Position numbers and translations under genes: made by a program | Part shown: positions 52,879-62,245 of the stretch, in pieces | Layout of the letters: each line of letters begins with the position of its first letter | Numbering within the stretch: the stretch's first letter is position 1 | DNA from: JBEKTY01 sp049515555 | GTDB lineage: Bacteria; Planctomycetota; Planctomycetia; Pirellulales; Thermoguttaceae | Direction of reading: 5' to 3' | DNA: 64,000 nucleotides | Assembly (NCBI GenBank): GCA_049515555.1 | Contig: JBEKTY010000011.1 | Coordinates: 49,782-113,781, forward strand | The notes under the pieces: generated by a model | What the model saw: the letters and a program-made list of their open reading frames with translations, nothing else | Told to the model about the DNA's origin: nothing | The model's database searches: none

Positions 52879-54477
52879 GTGAACCGCTTCCTTCTCACTT
52901 TGCTTATCGCCGCCGGACTGACCTGGGCCTGCACCGCCCGGGCCGAGCCCGGCGAGTATTTCGGCATCCGGGTGGTGGACGAGGCAAGCGGCCGTGGAGT
53001 GCCGCTGGTGCGGCTGGAAACGACCGACAAGTCGCGATACTACACCGATGGCAACGGCTATATCGCCTTCCACGAGCCGGGCCTGATGGGCGAGGCGGTG
53101 TGGTTCAGCGTTTCCAGCCCCGGCTACGAGTTCCCGCAGCAGTCGTTCGGCAGCCGGGGAGTGGCCCTGACGGCGACCCCGGGCGGACAGGCGGAGCTGA
53201 AGATCCGGCGGATCAACATCGCCGAGCGTCTGTACCGCGTCACGGGCAGGGGCATCTATCGCGACAGCATTCTGCTGGGCAAACGGCCGCCCATCGCCGG
53301 TGGGGCCATCAACGGCAAAGTAATGGGGCAAGACTCGGCCCAGACCGCGGTCTACCGCGGCAAACTGTTCTGGCTCTGGGGCGACACGAATCGCCCCGGG
53401 CATCCGCTTGGCAACTTCTTTACGTCCGGCGCCACGTCAGATCTGCCGGGCCAAGGCGGGCTGGACCCCGCGGTGGGAGTCCGGCTGGCTTACTTCGTCG
53501 ATCCGAAAACCGGCTTCGCCAAGGCCATGGCCCCCTTGCCGCGGCGGGATCCGCTTCCCGTGTGGCTGGACGGCCTGCTGACGGCCCGCGACGACCGGGG
53601 GCGGGAGCGGCTCCTGGCCCATTTCAGCCGGGCCAAGGGCCTGGAGCCGATCGAGCGCGGACTGATGCTCTACAACGAGCAGAGTGCGCAGTTCGAGGAG
53701 TTGAAACCGGTTCCGCTGGGCACCAAGCTCGCACCGGCCGGGCACCCGCTGCGGGCCAGGGTCGGAGCCCAGGAGTACTTCTATTTCCCCGTGCCGTATC
53801 CGGTGGTGCGGGTAAAGAACGACTGGCGGAGCCTGACGGACCTAGCCCTCTACGAAGGCTTCACCTGCCTGAAAGACGGGGCCCGCTACACGAAGCAGGA
53901 CCCACCCCTGGACCGGGACGGCGCGGGAAAGCTGGTCTGGAAATGGCGGAAGAACACCCAACCGCTCGATCCGGCGGAGATCGAGGAGCTGGTCGCGGCC
54001 GGCGCGATGCGGCGCGAGGAGACGCCTTTCCGCCTGGCCAGCGCGGACCGCGGCAAGCCGATCCGCCTGCATGGCTCGTCGGTGTACTGGAACGACTACC
54101 GGCGGAAGTGGGTCATGATCGGCGTCGAGGCCTTCGGCGAGAGCGTCCTGGGCGAGGTGTGGTTTGCCGAGGCCAACGCCCCCGAGGGGCCGTGGGTGGC
54201 GGCCAGGAAGATCGCCACGCATGCGAAAAAGAACGACAACCAGGACTTCTACAATCCGCTCCAGCACCCGCAGTTGGCCCAAGACGGCGGGCGGCTCGTG
54301 TACTTCGAGGGCACATACACGAACACCTTTTCGGGCAATCCGGTTCCCACGCCGAGCTACGATTACAATCAACTCATGTACCGCCTGGACCTGTCCGATC
54401 CGCGGCTCAAGATGCCCGCGTGCCCGGCGGGGCTGAGTGACGCCGGGCCGGCTAGTGCCCCGACCGGCCTGAAATGA
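52879..54477 (+). CDS. Secreted beta-propeller-like protein, unknown
   Basis: A 532-residue exported protein with signal peptide NRFLLTLLIAAGLTWACTARA. Residues ~25-115 look like a carboxypeptidase-regulatory-like beta-sandwich (GIRVVDEASGRGVPLVRLETTDKSRYYTDGNGYIAFHEP). Afterwards the pattern GGAINGKVMGQDSAQTAVYRGKLFWLWGDTNRPGHPLGNF recalls DUF4185/glycosidase-type five-bladed propellers, where WLWGDTN-like motifs recur (YWNDYRRKWVMIGVEAFGES; NPLQHPQLAQDGGRLVYFEGTYT). Function unknown; a carbohydrate-active role is plausible. GTG 52879 is used as start because the preceding bases are the end of a palindromic element. Confidence 0.78.
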   Translation: MNRFLLTLLIAAGLTWACTARAEPGEYFGIRVVDEASGRGVPLVRLETTDKSRYYTDGNGYIAFHEPGLMGEAVWFSVSSPGYEFPQQSFGSRGVALTATPGGQAELKIRRINIAERLYRVTGRGIYRDSILLGKRPPIAGGAINGKVMGQDSAQTAVYRGKLFWLWGDTNRPGHPLGNFFTSGATSDLPGQGGLDPAVGVRLAYFVDPKTGFAKAMAPLPRRDPLPVWLDGLLTARDDRGRERLLAHFSRAKGLEPIERGLMLYNEQSAQFEELKPVPLGTKLAPAGHPLRARVGAQEYFYFPVPYPVVRVKNDWRSLTDLALYEGFTCLKDGARYTKQDPPLDRDGAGKLVWKWRKNTQPLDPAEIEELVAAGAMRREETPFRLASADRGKPIRLHGSSVYWNDYRRKWVMIGVEAFGESVLGEVWFAEANAPEGPWVAARKIATHAKKNDNQDFYNPLQHPQLAQDGGRLVYFEGTYTNTFSGNPVPTPSYDYNQLMYRLDLSDPRLKMPACPAGLSDAGPASAPTGLK

Positions 54478-54478
54478 C

Positions 54479-54553
54479 GGGTGCCACGGTTGGCTTGCCC
54501 AACCGTGTTTTCGGCACTGCTGGACAAGCCAGCAGTGGCACCCAACGTGTTAA
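54479..54553. repeat. Double-hairpin element, copy 2
   Basis: Near-identical to 36396-36469: ggtgccacggttggcttgcc, then cactgctggacaagccagcagtg, then gcaccc. It lies between convergent genes, two bases after the stop of the secreted-protein gene. Confidence 0.85.
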
Positions 54554-54571
54554 CCGAGGGCGGTCGGGGCA

Positions 54572-55468
54572 CTAAGTTGGAACCGTGACTTCCTGCTGTA
54601 CCTGCACCTGGTTCCCACCGATTTTCTTTGCCCGGTACAATGCGCGATCGGCCTCCTCGATCAAGGCCTCCGGGGTGGGCACGCCGTCGGCGTCGGCCAC
54701 GCCGAAACTGGCGGTCGTGCGGACGGTCTGGCCGCTGCGGGAAACCTCCGCCTGCTCGATCTGCCGGCGACAGCGCTCGGCCAGGCGGGCCGCGCCCCGG
54801 GCGTTTTCGTCGGGCACCAGGATCACGAATTCGTCGCCCCCGTAGCGCGCCGGCATATCCACCTGGCGGCACTGGCTGAAGATCGACTGGGCGATCTCCT
54901 GCAGGACCGCGTCGCCCAGGCTGTGCCCGTAGGTGTCGTTGATCTGCTTGAAGTGGTCCACGTCGGCGATGATGAACGACAATTGGCCGCCGTGCCGCTG
55001 GACCCGGGCCCACGTTTCGTGCAGCCGCTCCAGGAGCGCACGGCGGTTGCACAGGCCCGTCAGCGGATCGACCTGGGCATGCTCGATCAGCAGGTCCTGC
55101 AGACGCTTGTTGCGGAGGGCGGCGCGCACCCGGGCCCGCAGCTCGAACGAGTCGAAGGGCTTGGTCACGTAATCCACGGCCCCCAGGTCCAAGCCTTGCA
55201 CCTTGTCTGCCAGGTTGCCGGAGCCGGAGAGGAAGAGCACGGGGATCATGCACAGTTCCACGTCGGCCTTCAGCGCGCGGCACACGTCGAAGCCGGACAT
55301 GTCCGGCATGTCGACGTCGAGCAGGATCAGGTCGGGCTTCTCGCGGCGGGCGGCCTCCAGACCGGCGGCCCCGTCGAGTGCCGAGCAGATCGTCACGTTC
55401 TCGCCGGCCAGCCGGGCTTCGGCCACCGCCACCGATTCCGGATGGTCGTCGACGATCAGAACTTTCAT
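54572..55468 (-). CDS. Response regulator with diguanylate cyclase (GGDEF) output
   Basis: A 298-residue PleD-like protein making cyclic di-GMP. Residues 1-~120 are a complete receiver: acidic pair in KVLIVDDHPES, phospho-Asp in LILLDVDMPDMSGFD, FLSGSG, and KPFDSFE. Residues ~135-290 are a GGDEF domain: DPLTGLCNRRAL, IIADVDHFKQINDTYGH, active site RYGGDEFVIL, and RQVD five residues before it, which fits the RxxD inhibitory site for product feedback. ATG 55468 (MKVLIVDD) is used; longer frames run through a hairpin region. No histidine kinase is adjacent. A motility/biofilm switch role is likely given the pil and fli genes nearby. Confidence 0.94.
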   Translation of the reverse strand: MKVLIVDDHPESVAVAEARLAGENVTICSALDGAAGLEAARREKPDLILLDVDMPDMSGFDVCRALKADVELCMIPVLFLSGSGNLADKVQGLDLGAVDYVTKPFDSFELRARVRAALRNKRLQDLLIEHAQVDPLTGLCNRRALLERLHETWARVQRHGGQLSFIIADVDHFKQINDTYGHSLGDAVLQEIAQSIFSQCRQVDMPARYGGDEFVILVPDENARGAARLAERCRRQIEQAEVSRSGQTVRTTASFGVADADGVPTPEALIEEADRALYRAKKIGGNQVQVQQEVTVPT

Positions 55469-55826
55469 GCAAAACGCGGAAGGCACAGTGTAACCTCCCC
55501 TTCGTGGCGAAGAGGCCGAACTACCCTGTGCCTTGAATGAGCAGGCCCACAGTCCGACACCTAAGGCCCCCCCTCCCATTATGTGGGTGGGCCGTGTCTG
55601 GCCTTCGAGTATTCGGCCTTGGCCTGCAACGTTCTGTCAACCAACCATGGCACGTAATCCGGCATTGTCAACCCAAACGCGCGAAATTCCGAGAGTTGTA
55701 TCCGAATGTAGTCCGCACACGCCGTGTGCGGAGATCCGGCACACGGCGTGTGCCGACTACAATAATCTGGCCAGACGCGGTTTACGGCACGCAAGCCGGT
55801 CTGTGTGAGACCATGCCGCCGGAGGG
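55469..55826. other. Gap containing a CACACGCCGTGTG palindrome
   Basis: 358 bp between the diguanylate cyclase and the RND pump genes. At 55709-55760, gtagtccgcacacgccgtgtgcgg and ccggcacacggcgtgtgccgactac form a double palindrome of the same family as 18315 and 59094. I see no gene. The diguanylate cyclase promoter (minus strand) should be here but no good pair was found. Confidence 0.6.
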
Positions 55827-58800
55827 TCAGCCGGGGGCATCGTGGCCCGGCAGGGGCGGGCCATCGGGCGGCGCGGCGGCGGGGTCGGGGCGGTCGGGGC
55901 GGTCGGGGGAGAAGCCGCGCAGGACGTAGTAGAACACCGGCGTGAGGAAGATGCCGAAGAAGGTGACGCCGAGCATGCCGGCGAAGACGGCCGTGCCCAT
56001 GGCGCGGCGCATCTCGGCCCCCGCCCCTTGGGCGATCGCCAGGGGCACCACGCCCAGGATGAAGGCGAAGGAGGTCATCATGATCGGCCGCAGGCGGAGC
56101 CGCGAGGCCTCGATGGCCGCCGCGCGGCGCCCCAGGCCGTGCTCCTGCTGCTGCTTGGCGAACTCCACGATCAGCACGGCATTCTTGCAGGCCAGGCCGG
56201 CCAGCAGCACGAAGCCCACCTGGGTGAAGATATTGTTATCCATGCCGCGGAGCCAGACCCCGGCCAGGGCGCAGAGCAGGCTCATGGGCACGATCAGGAT
56301 AATGGCCAGGGGCAGCGAGATGCTCTCGTATTCGGCGGCGTGGGTGAGGAACACCAAGAGCACGCACAGGGGAAAGACCCACAGGGCCGTGTTGCCGGCC
56401 TTGGATTCCTGGTACGAGAGGTCGGTCCACTGGCTGTCCATGCCCTGGGCCAGCTCCTGAGCGGCCAAGGCTTGCACGCGGGCCATGGCCTGGCCGGAGC
56501 TGGTCTCCGGGGTCCAGTCGCCGTTGACGGCGGCGGCGGGGTACATGTTGTAGCGGTTGACGAGCACGGCCCCGCTGGCGTCGCGCACGTCGGCCAGCGT
56601 GGCCAGGGGCACCATGCCGCCCCGGGCGTTGCGGACCTTGAGCTGTCCCACGTCTTCGGGCCGGATGCGGAACTGCGCGTCGGCCTGCAGGTTCACCTGC
56701 CAGGTGCGGTCGGACATGTTGAAGTCGTTGACGTAGTAGCCGCCCAGGTAGGTTTGCAGGGCGTTGAACACGTCGCTCAGGGCGATGCCCATCATCTTGC
56801 ACTTGGTGCGGTTGAGGTTCAGGTAGAGCTGGGGGGTATCGGCGCGGAACATCGAGAACAGGCCGGCCAGGCCCGGCGTTTGATTGCCCTTTTCGACGAG
56901 GTTATCGGTCTGGCCTTGCAACGTGGTCAGGCCCAGGCCCTGGCGGTCCTGGACCATGAGCTTGAACCCGCCGGCATTGCCCAGGCCGTCGATGGGGGGC
57001 GCGCCGAACACGCCCACTTGGGCCTCTTCAACCTGGCGGTATAGCTGGCGGCGCAGGCCGGCGGCGATCGTGTCGCTGTCCAGGCCGGCCTTGCGGCGGT
57101 GCTCGAAGTCGTCCAGGATCACGAACATCGAGCCGAAGTTCGAGCCGTTGGCGCTTAACAGGAACGACTGGCCGGAGATCGTCACGCGATGGGCCACGCC
57201 CGGCGTTTTGTTCACGATGCCGTCGATCTGCCGCATTACGGCCTCGGTCCGCTCCAGCGAGGCCGAATCGGGCAGTTGCACGGTGGCCAGCAGGTAGCCC
57301 TTGTCCTGGTCGGGCACGAAGCCGGTGGGCACGGTGACGAAGCCGTGCCAGGTGAGCACCAGCAGGCCCATGTAGACGAGCAGGGCGGCGGCCGTGCCGC
57401 GGATACACTGGCCGACCAGCCGCCCGTAGACCGCGGTACCGGCCTCGAACAGCCGGTTGAAGCCGCGGAAGAGCCAGCCGAAGGCGAAGTTCAAGCCGCG
57501 GCTTAGCAGGTCCGGCTTGTCACCGTGCGGCCGCAGCAGCAGGGCCGCCAGGGCCGGGCTGAGGGTCAGCGAATTGAAGGCCGAGATGAGCGTGGCGGTG
57601 GCGATCGTCAGCGCGAACTGCCGGTAGAACTGGCCCGAGATGCCGGAGATGAAGGCCGTGGGAATGAACACCGCACTAAGGCCGAAGGCGATGGCGACCA
57701 CCGCCACCGTGACTTCCTCCATCGACTTGTAGGCCGCCTGGCGGGGCGGCAGACCCTGGTCGATCCAGCGTTCGACGTTCTCGACCACCACGATGGCGTC
57801 GTCGACGACCACGCCGATGGCCAGCACCAGCCCGCACAGCGAGATGTTGTTCAGGCTGAAGCCCAGCAGCCACATTACGGCGAAGGTGCCCACCAGCGAG
57901 ACGGGGACGGCCAGCAGGGGGATGAGGGTCGAGCGCCAGTTCTGCAGGAACAGGAGCACGACCAGGCCGACGAGGATTATGGCGTCCCGCAGGGCCTTGA
58001 AGACCTCGTGGATGGATTCGCGGATGAAGGGCGTGGTGTCGTAGACGATTTTATAATCCAGGCCCGGCGGGAATTTCGCCCGCAACTCGCGCATCTTGGC
58101 CTGCACGCGGCCGGCGGTGGCCACGGCGTTCGAGCCGGGCAGTTGGAACACGGCCAGGCCCACCGAGGGTTGCCCGTCCAGGGTGCACACCTGGTCCTGG
58201 CTCTTGGCGCCGAGCTCGACGCGGGCCACGTCGCGCAGGCGGGTGATCCGGCCCTCGCGGCCCGTCTTGATAATGATCGCGCCGAACTGCTCGGGATCGG
58301 CCAGGCGGCCCAGGGTGCTGATGGTGTACTGGAACTGCTGGCCGCGGGGCACGGGCGGCTGCCCGATCTGGCCGGCCGCGACCTGCACGTTCTGCTCGCG
58401 GAGGGCGTCGATCACGTCGCCGGCGGTGAGCTCCCGCGAGGCGAGCTTCTGCGGATCGAGCCAGGCCCGCATGCTGTAGTCCTGCTGGCCGAGAAAGGAC
58501 ACGTCGCCCACGCCCTCCAGGCGGGCCAGCTCGTCCTTGATCTGGGTCGTGGCGTAGTTGCTCAGGAAGAGTTGGCCGTAGCCGTTCCTGGATTGCCCGG
58601 CGGCGGGGCCGGCGGCGCTTTCCGGGCTGGGGACCAGGTTCACCACGAGCATGATGGCGGGCGACTTCTTCTGCGTGGTCACGCCGGTCTGCTTGACCAC
58701 GTCGGGCAGGGAAGGCACGGCCATCGACACGCGGTTCTGCACCAGGACCTGTGCCATGTCGAGGTTCGTGCCCAGGGCGAAGGTGACGGTCAGGTTGTAG

Positions 58801-59063
58801 GCGCCGTCGTTGGTGCACTGCGACGACATGTACAGCATGTTCTCGACGCCGTTGACCTGCTGCTCGATGGGGGCGGCCACGGTCTCGGCCACTACCTTGG
58901 AGTCGGCGCCGGGATAGAAGCAGGCCACCTGCACGGTGGGCGGCGCGATCTCCGGGTACTGGGCGATGGGCAGATTGACGGCGGCCACCAGCCCGCCCAG
59001 CGTAATCACTACCGAGAGCACGCCGGCGAAGATCGGGCGGTCGATGAAGAAGCGCGAGAACAT
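55827..59063 (-). CDS. RND multidrug efflux transporter, HAE1/AcrB type
   Basis: Proton-driven inner-membrane exporter of 1,078 residues, working as a trimer with an adaptor and outer-membrane channel. It begins FSRFFIDRPIFAGVLSVVITLGGLVAAVNLPIAQYPEIAPPTV, the HAE1 opening, and holds twelve predicted membrane helices. The TM4 proton relay Asp-Asp is in AIGVVVDDAIVVVENVERWID. ATG 59063 is the family start; upstream codons are a palindromic repeat. The adaptor gene lies immediately upstream (59185-60501, same strand), so the pair forms an operon; a TolC-type channel is not in the window. The C-terminus is Pro/Asp-rich (SPDRPDRPDPAAAPPDGPP). Confidence 0.95.
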   Translation of the reverse strand: MFSRFFIDRPIFAGVLSVVITLGGLVAAVNLPIAQYPEIAPPTVQVACFYPGADSKVVAETVAAPIEQQVNGVENMLYMSSQCTNDGAYNLTVTFALGTNLDMAQVLVQNRVSMAVPSLPDVVKQTGVTTQKKSPAIMLVVNLVPSPESAAGPAAGQSRNGYGQLFLSNYATTQIKDELARLEGVGDVSFLGQQDYSMRAWLDPQKLASRELTAGDVIDALREQNVQVAAGQIGQPPVPRGQQFQYTISTLGRLADPEQFGAIIIKTGREGRITRLRDVARVELGAKSQDQVCTLDGQPSVGLAVFQLPGSNAVATAGRVQAKMRELRAKFPPGLDYKIVYDTTPFIRESIHEVFKALRDAIILVGLVVLLFLQNWRSTLIPLLAVPVSLVGTFAVMWLLGFSLNNISLCGLVLAIGVVVDDAIVVVENVERWIDQGLPPRQAAYKSMEEVTVAVVAIAFGLSAVFIPTAFISGISGQFYRQFALTIATATLISAFNSLTLSPALAALLLRPHGDKPDLLSRGLNFAFGWLFRGFNRLFEAGTAVYGRLVGQCIRGTAAALLVYMGLLVLTWHGFVTVPTGFVPDQDKGYLLATVQLPDSASLERTEAVMRQIDGIVNKTPGVAHRVTISGQSFLLSANGSNFGSMFVILDDFEHRRKAGLDSDTIAAGLRRQLYRQVEEAQVGVFGAPPIDGLGNAGGFKLMVQDRQGLGLTTLQGQTDNLVEKGNQTPGLAGLFSMFRADTPQLYLNLNRTKCKMMGIALSDVFNALQTYLGGYYVNDFNMSDRTWQVNLQADAQFRIRPEDVGQLKVRNARGGMVPLATLADVRDASGAVLVNRYNMYPAAAVNGDWTPETSSGQAMARVQALAAQELAQGMDSQWTDLSYQESKAGNTALWVFPLCVLLVFLTHAAEYESISLPLAIILIVPMSLLCALAGVWLRGMDNNIFTQVGFVLLAGLACKNAVLIVEFAKQQQEHGLGRRAAAIEASRLRLRPIMMTSFAFILGVVPLAIAQGAGAEMRRAMGTAVFAGMLGVTFFGIFLTPVFYYVLRGFSPDRPDRPDPAAAPPDGPPLPGHDAPG

Positions 59064-59093
59064 GGGCGGCAGCCCCTGGGACTTTAATTGTAT

Positions 59094-59179
59094 CCGGCAC
59101 ACTCCGTGTGCCGTTGGTTGCTTACGGCACACGCCGTGTGCCGACGGTTGCTAACGGCACACGGCGTGTGCCGACTACA
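59094..59179. repeat. Triple CACAC(T/G)CC(G)TGTG palindrome between adaptor and pump genes
   Basis: Three palindromes (ggcacactccgtgtgcc, ggcacacgccgtgtgcc, ggcacacggcgtgtgcc) lie in a row in the 121-bp gap of the efflux operon. They may weaken read-through or stabilise the mRNA ends. Confidence 0.85.
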
Positions 59180-59184
59180 TTGGG

Positions 59185-60501
59185 TCATGGAACATCGGTC
59201 ACTTGGTTTCCGCAGGCGGCGGGTTTGTTTTCGCCCCCGCCGGGCGTCAGGAGGCTGGACATCTCGACCTCCTTGGGCTCGACCGTGACGCCGGGCCGCA
59301 CCCGCTGCATGCCGTTGACGATTACCCGGTCGTCGGGCCCGAGGCCCGCGGCGACGACCCGCAGTCCGCCCTCCAGGCTTCCCACCTTGACGCCGCGCGA
59401 CTCGACCTGGTTCTTTGCGTCGACAACCAGCACGTACCGCTCCCCCATCTGCATGGCCAGGGCCTGCTCGGGCACCGTCAGGGCCTTGTGGCGCGGGCCG
59501 GTGGGAATTCGGACGCGGGCGAACAGCCCCGGCATGAGCACACGATCACCCACGGCCGGCTTGGGATTGGCGAACACCCCGCGGAGGCGGATCGTGCCCG
59601 TGTTGGGGTCTACCCGGTTGTCGGCGAAGTTGATCTTCCCCTCGTGCGGAAAGCCCTGCTCGGTGTCGAGTCCCATCAGCACGGTCATGGCGTGGGTGCC
59701 CTCTTTCTTGATCTTGCCGCTGCGGATGTCTTCCTGGATGCGCAGCATGGTCGGCTCGTCGGCGTCGAAGTAGACGTAGATCGGATCGACGCTGACGATG
59801 CTCGTCAACTGCGTCTGGTCGGCGGTGACCAGGTTCCCGGCGGTGATATTGGTGCGGCTGATTTCGCCGGCGATGGGTGCGGCGATCTTGGTGAAGGCCA
59901 AGTTGAGCCGGTCCCGCTCCTGGGTGGCCAGGGACGATTTCACCTCGGCCCGGGCCTGGGCCTCGGCCGCCACCGACTGATCGAACTCGGTCTGCGAGAC
60001 GGCCCGCGTGGGCAGCAGCTCGCGGTTGCGAGCCAGCTCCGCCTGCCGATACTTGAGGTTCGCTTCCTGGACCGCCAGTTGCGCGGTGGCTCGGTCGTAG
60101 TCGGCCTGGAAGGGTCGCGGGTCGATCTCGTACAGCGGCTGGCTCTGCTGCACCTCGTTGCCATCCTTGAACAGGACCTGGTCCAGATAGCCCGTCACCC
60201 GGGCCCGGATCTCGACCGCCTGCACGGCCTCGGTCCGTCCGCTGAAGTCTTCGCTATCCTGGACCTCGCGCTGCAGCGGCTTGGCCACCGTAACGACGGC
60301 CGGCGGCGGCGCCTGGGCGGCCGGGTCGGCCTTACGCTGGCAGCCGCCGCCGGCAGTCAAACCCAACGCCAGGCCGCAGGCCAAGATGCGACCTAACCGT
60401 TCACGGGCCGCGCCAAAGTAGCAGGCACACTCCGTGTGCCGTCCGCTGAAGCGGAAAAAGGTATGGCAGACGGCACACGGAGTGTGCCTGCTACCTTCCA
60501 T
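59185..60501 (-). CDS. RND efflux periplasmic adaptor lipoprotein (AcrA type)
   Basis: The membrane-fusion protein joining the pump at 55827 to an outer-membrane channel. The core is complete: lipoyl half VTGYLDQVLFKDGNEVQQSQPLYEIDPRPFQADYDRATAQLAVQEANLKYRQAELARNRELL, hairpin, second lipoyl half LAFTKIAAPIAGEISRTNITAGNLV, beta-barrel and membrane-proximal domain. The lipobox is LTAGGGC, preceded by RERLGRILACGLALG. The true start is unclear. ATG 60501 lies just beyond a palindromic element (60418-60494) whose translation adds RHTPCAVCHTFFRFSGRHTEC. It seems the element landed between the start region and the signal peptide. Confidence 0.88.
   Translation of the reverse strand: MEGSRHTPCAVCHTFFRFSGRHTECACYFGAARERLGRILACGLALGLTAGGGCQRKADPAAQAPPPAVVTVAKPLQREVQDSEDFSGRTEAVQAVEIRARVTGYLDQVLFKDGNEVQQSQPLYEIDPRPFQADYDRATAQLAVQEANLKYRQAELARNRELLPTRAVSQTEFDQSVAAEAQARAEVKSSLATQERDRLNLAFTKIAAPIAGEISRTNITAGNLVTADQTQLTSIVSVDPIYVYFDADEPTMLRIQEDIRSGKIKKEGTHAMTVLMGLDTEQGFPHEGKINFADNRVDPNTGTIRLRGVFANPKPAVGDRVLMPGLFARVRIPTGPRHKALTVPEQALAMQMGERYVLVVDAKNQVESRGVKVGSLEGGLRVVAAGLGPDDRVIVNGMQRVRPGVTVEPKEVEMSSLLTPGGGENKPAACGNQVTDVP
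60418..60494. repeat. Palindromic element at the 5' end of the adaptor gene
   Basis: gtagcaggcacactccgtg... to ...cacggagtgtgcctgctac, 23-bp arms, closely matching 18315-18391, loop included (gtccgctgaagcg shared). Outside the arms, taaccgttcacgg (~60395) and ccgtgaacggtta (~60504) form further inverted sequence, so the total stem may be longer. Confidence 0.85.
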
Positions 60502-60611
60502 GCCGTGAACGGTTACAATGCGACCCATCTGACGGCACTCCATATTCGGCACCTTTCCACCGGCCGCTGGCGGCCGGGCAGGGATGATTATTTCGCGTAA
60601 CCGCGGTAGAT

Positions 60612-60751
60612 TGGGTCGAGCCCGAGCGAGCACCAACGTTTTCGACGGACGACGGGAGACGGACGACGGACGGGAGTGCTTCCGTCCGTCGTCCGTCGCC
60701 TCTCCTCCGTCGTCCGTCGTGGTTCTGGTGGGGCTCGCTACGATCGACCCA
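60612..60751. repeat. Large inverted repeat of gacggacgac units
   Basis: tgggtcgagcccgagcgagcacc at the left and ggtggggctcgctacgatcgaccca at the right enclose a cggacgacgg tandem array meeting its inverted complement (ccgtccgtcgtccgtcg). Same construction as 26505-26608 with a different unit. It fills part of the 539-bp gap 60502-61040 between the adaptor gene and pfk; the pfk promoter and a ccctaatccc run (60994-61022) take up the rest. Confidence 0.8.
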
Positions 60752-60882
60752 CCCTAGCTCACCCTACAAGTTTCCGGCCTTCCGCAACAAAAACGAAGTA
60801 AGGAGGATTCTACCTGGAAAGGCAATTTGGTCCAAGACTGACGTGGCGCTAGCTCCCCTACGCCCGGAGCGGGGTTTCTTGC

Positions 60883-60888
60883 TATAAT
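60883..60888 (+). promoter_or_regulatory. Perfect TATAAT before phosphofructokinase gene
   Basis: TATAAT at 60883-60888 within cttgctataatgcc. No good -35 at 17 bp (near 60860). The start codon is ~150 bp downstream, leaving a long leader that includes a tandem repeat. Confidence 0.45.
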
Positions 60889-61040
60889 GCCGCTCTGGCG
60901 TCGGGAGCCGCCATCCGACCGACGGCTGAGTTCCTATGGTGTCGCTTCGTCGTCCCGTGCGTGCCCCTTGAAGCAAAGGTGGCTTACCCGCCGCCCTAAT
61001 CCCCAATCCCTAATCCCTAATCCCCAACTCAAGAGCGACC

Positions 61041-62123
61041 ATGAGCCAGCGTATTGGAATCGTGACCGGCGGCGGAGATTGCCCGGGCCTGAATGCCGTG
61101 ATCCGGGCGGTGGCCAAGGCCGCCGCCAAGCGGGGCTGGGAGACCATCGGTTTCCTGGGCGGCTTCGAGGGCATCCTCGATCCGCAGCAGTACATGCCCC
61201 TGGATTACGGCAAGCTGGGCGCACTGTTGACCCGCGGGGGCACCATTCTGGGCACCGCCAACCGCGGCCGCTTCTCGGCCAAGGTGGGCCACGGCCAGTC
61301 CCGCCGCCTGCCGCAAGAGCTGATCGACGGCGTGAAGGCCGGCATGCAGAAGCTGGGCCTCCGCGGACTGGTCGCCATTGGCGGCGACGGCTCGCTGAGC
61401 ATTGCCCAGCAGTTGTACGAGGGCGGCGTGCCCCTGGTCGGCGTGCCGAAGACCATCGACAACGACCTGGAAGGCACGGCGATGACCTTCGGCTTCGACT
61501 CGGCGGTGGCCTGTGCCACCGACGCCCTGGACCGCCTGCACACCACGGCCGAGAGCCATAATCGCGTCATGGTGCTGGAGGTCATGGGCCGCTACGCCGG
61601 CTGGATCGCCCTGTACGCGGGCGTGGCCGGCGGCGCCGACGTGATCTTGATCCCCGAGATTCCGTTCACCTACGAGGCGATCTGCGGCAAGATCGAGGAG
61701 CGCGAGAAGTCGGGCAAGCGCTTCACCCTGGTCATTGTCGCCGAAGGGGCCCGCGAAAAGGGCGGCCAATTCGTCACCTCAGCCGAGCAGCCGGACAACC
61801 GCGAAGCCCGCCTGGGCGGCATCGGCCAGGCGGTCGCCGGTGAAGTCGAGAAACGCTCGGGCAAAGAAGCTCGCGTCTGCGTGCTGGGCCATTTGCAGCG
61901 CGGCGGCAGCCCCACCAATTTCGACCGCACGTTGTGCTCGATATTCGGCACGGAGGCCGTGCAGCGGCTGGCGGCCGGCGACTATGGGAAAATGGTCAAC
62001 TTTCAAGGCGCGTACGTGGGCACGGTCCCCATCGCGGCGGCCATTGGGCAACTGAGAACCGTGCCCCCCGACGGCCAGCTCGCCCAAACCGCCCGGGCCC
62101 TGGGAATCTCACTGGGCGACTGA
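61041..62123 (+). CDS. 6-phosphofructokinase (mixed-substrate clade)
   Basis: Phosphorylates fructose-6-phosphate in glycolysis. The 360-residue protein begins QRIGIVTGGGDCPGLNAVIRAVA and contains AIGGDGSLSIAQQL, PKTIDNDLEGT (catalytic TIDND, with Lys137 before it), ESHNRVMVLEVMGRYAGWIAL, and LGHLQRGGSPTNFDR. The donor site combines the GGDG Gly of ATP-dependent enzymes with the Lys typical of pyrophosphate-dependent ones, which places it in the mixed group III; ATP is more likely but assay is needed. ATG 61041 follows aagagcgacc. It is a single-gene unit. Confidence 0.95.
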   Translation: MSQRIGIVTGGGDCPGLNAVIRAVAKAAAKRGWETIGFLGGFEGILDPQQYMPLDYGKLGALLTRGGTILGTANRGRFSAKVGHGQSRRLPQELIDGVKAGMQKLGLRGLVAIGGDGSLSIAQQLYEGGVPLVGVPKTIDNDLEGTAMTFGFDSAVACATDALDRLHTTAESHNRVMVLEVMGRYAGWIALYAGVAGGADVILIPEIPFTYEAICGKIEEREKSGKRFTLVIVAEGAREKGGQFVTSAEQPDNREARLGGIGQAVAGEVEKRSGKEARVCVLGHLQRGGSPTNFDRTLCSIFGTEAVQRLAAGDYGKMVNFQGAYVGTVPIAAAIGQLRTVPPDGQLAQTARALGISLGD

Positions 62124-62245
62124 ATCTTTGCAAGCCAACCGTGTCGTCACGGGGAGGATCGCAAGTGGGCGCCGCTCCGCTTGCAAATGGGCGATCTGAT
62201 GGGTATCCTGTTTTTGGCCATGTCGCTTCAAAAGGAGCGTTCCTC

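Noticed and set aside
55842..59087. Long plus-strand frames opposite the RND pump
   Set aside because: Shadow of a strongly recognisable HAE1 transporter on the minus strand.
61934..62245. 104-codon N-terminal extension of the SGNH hydrolase
   Set aside because: It overlaps the phosphofructokinase gene in another frame; ATG 62246 has an ideal RBS and begins a clear signal peptide.
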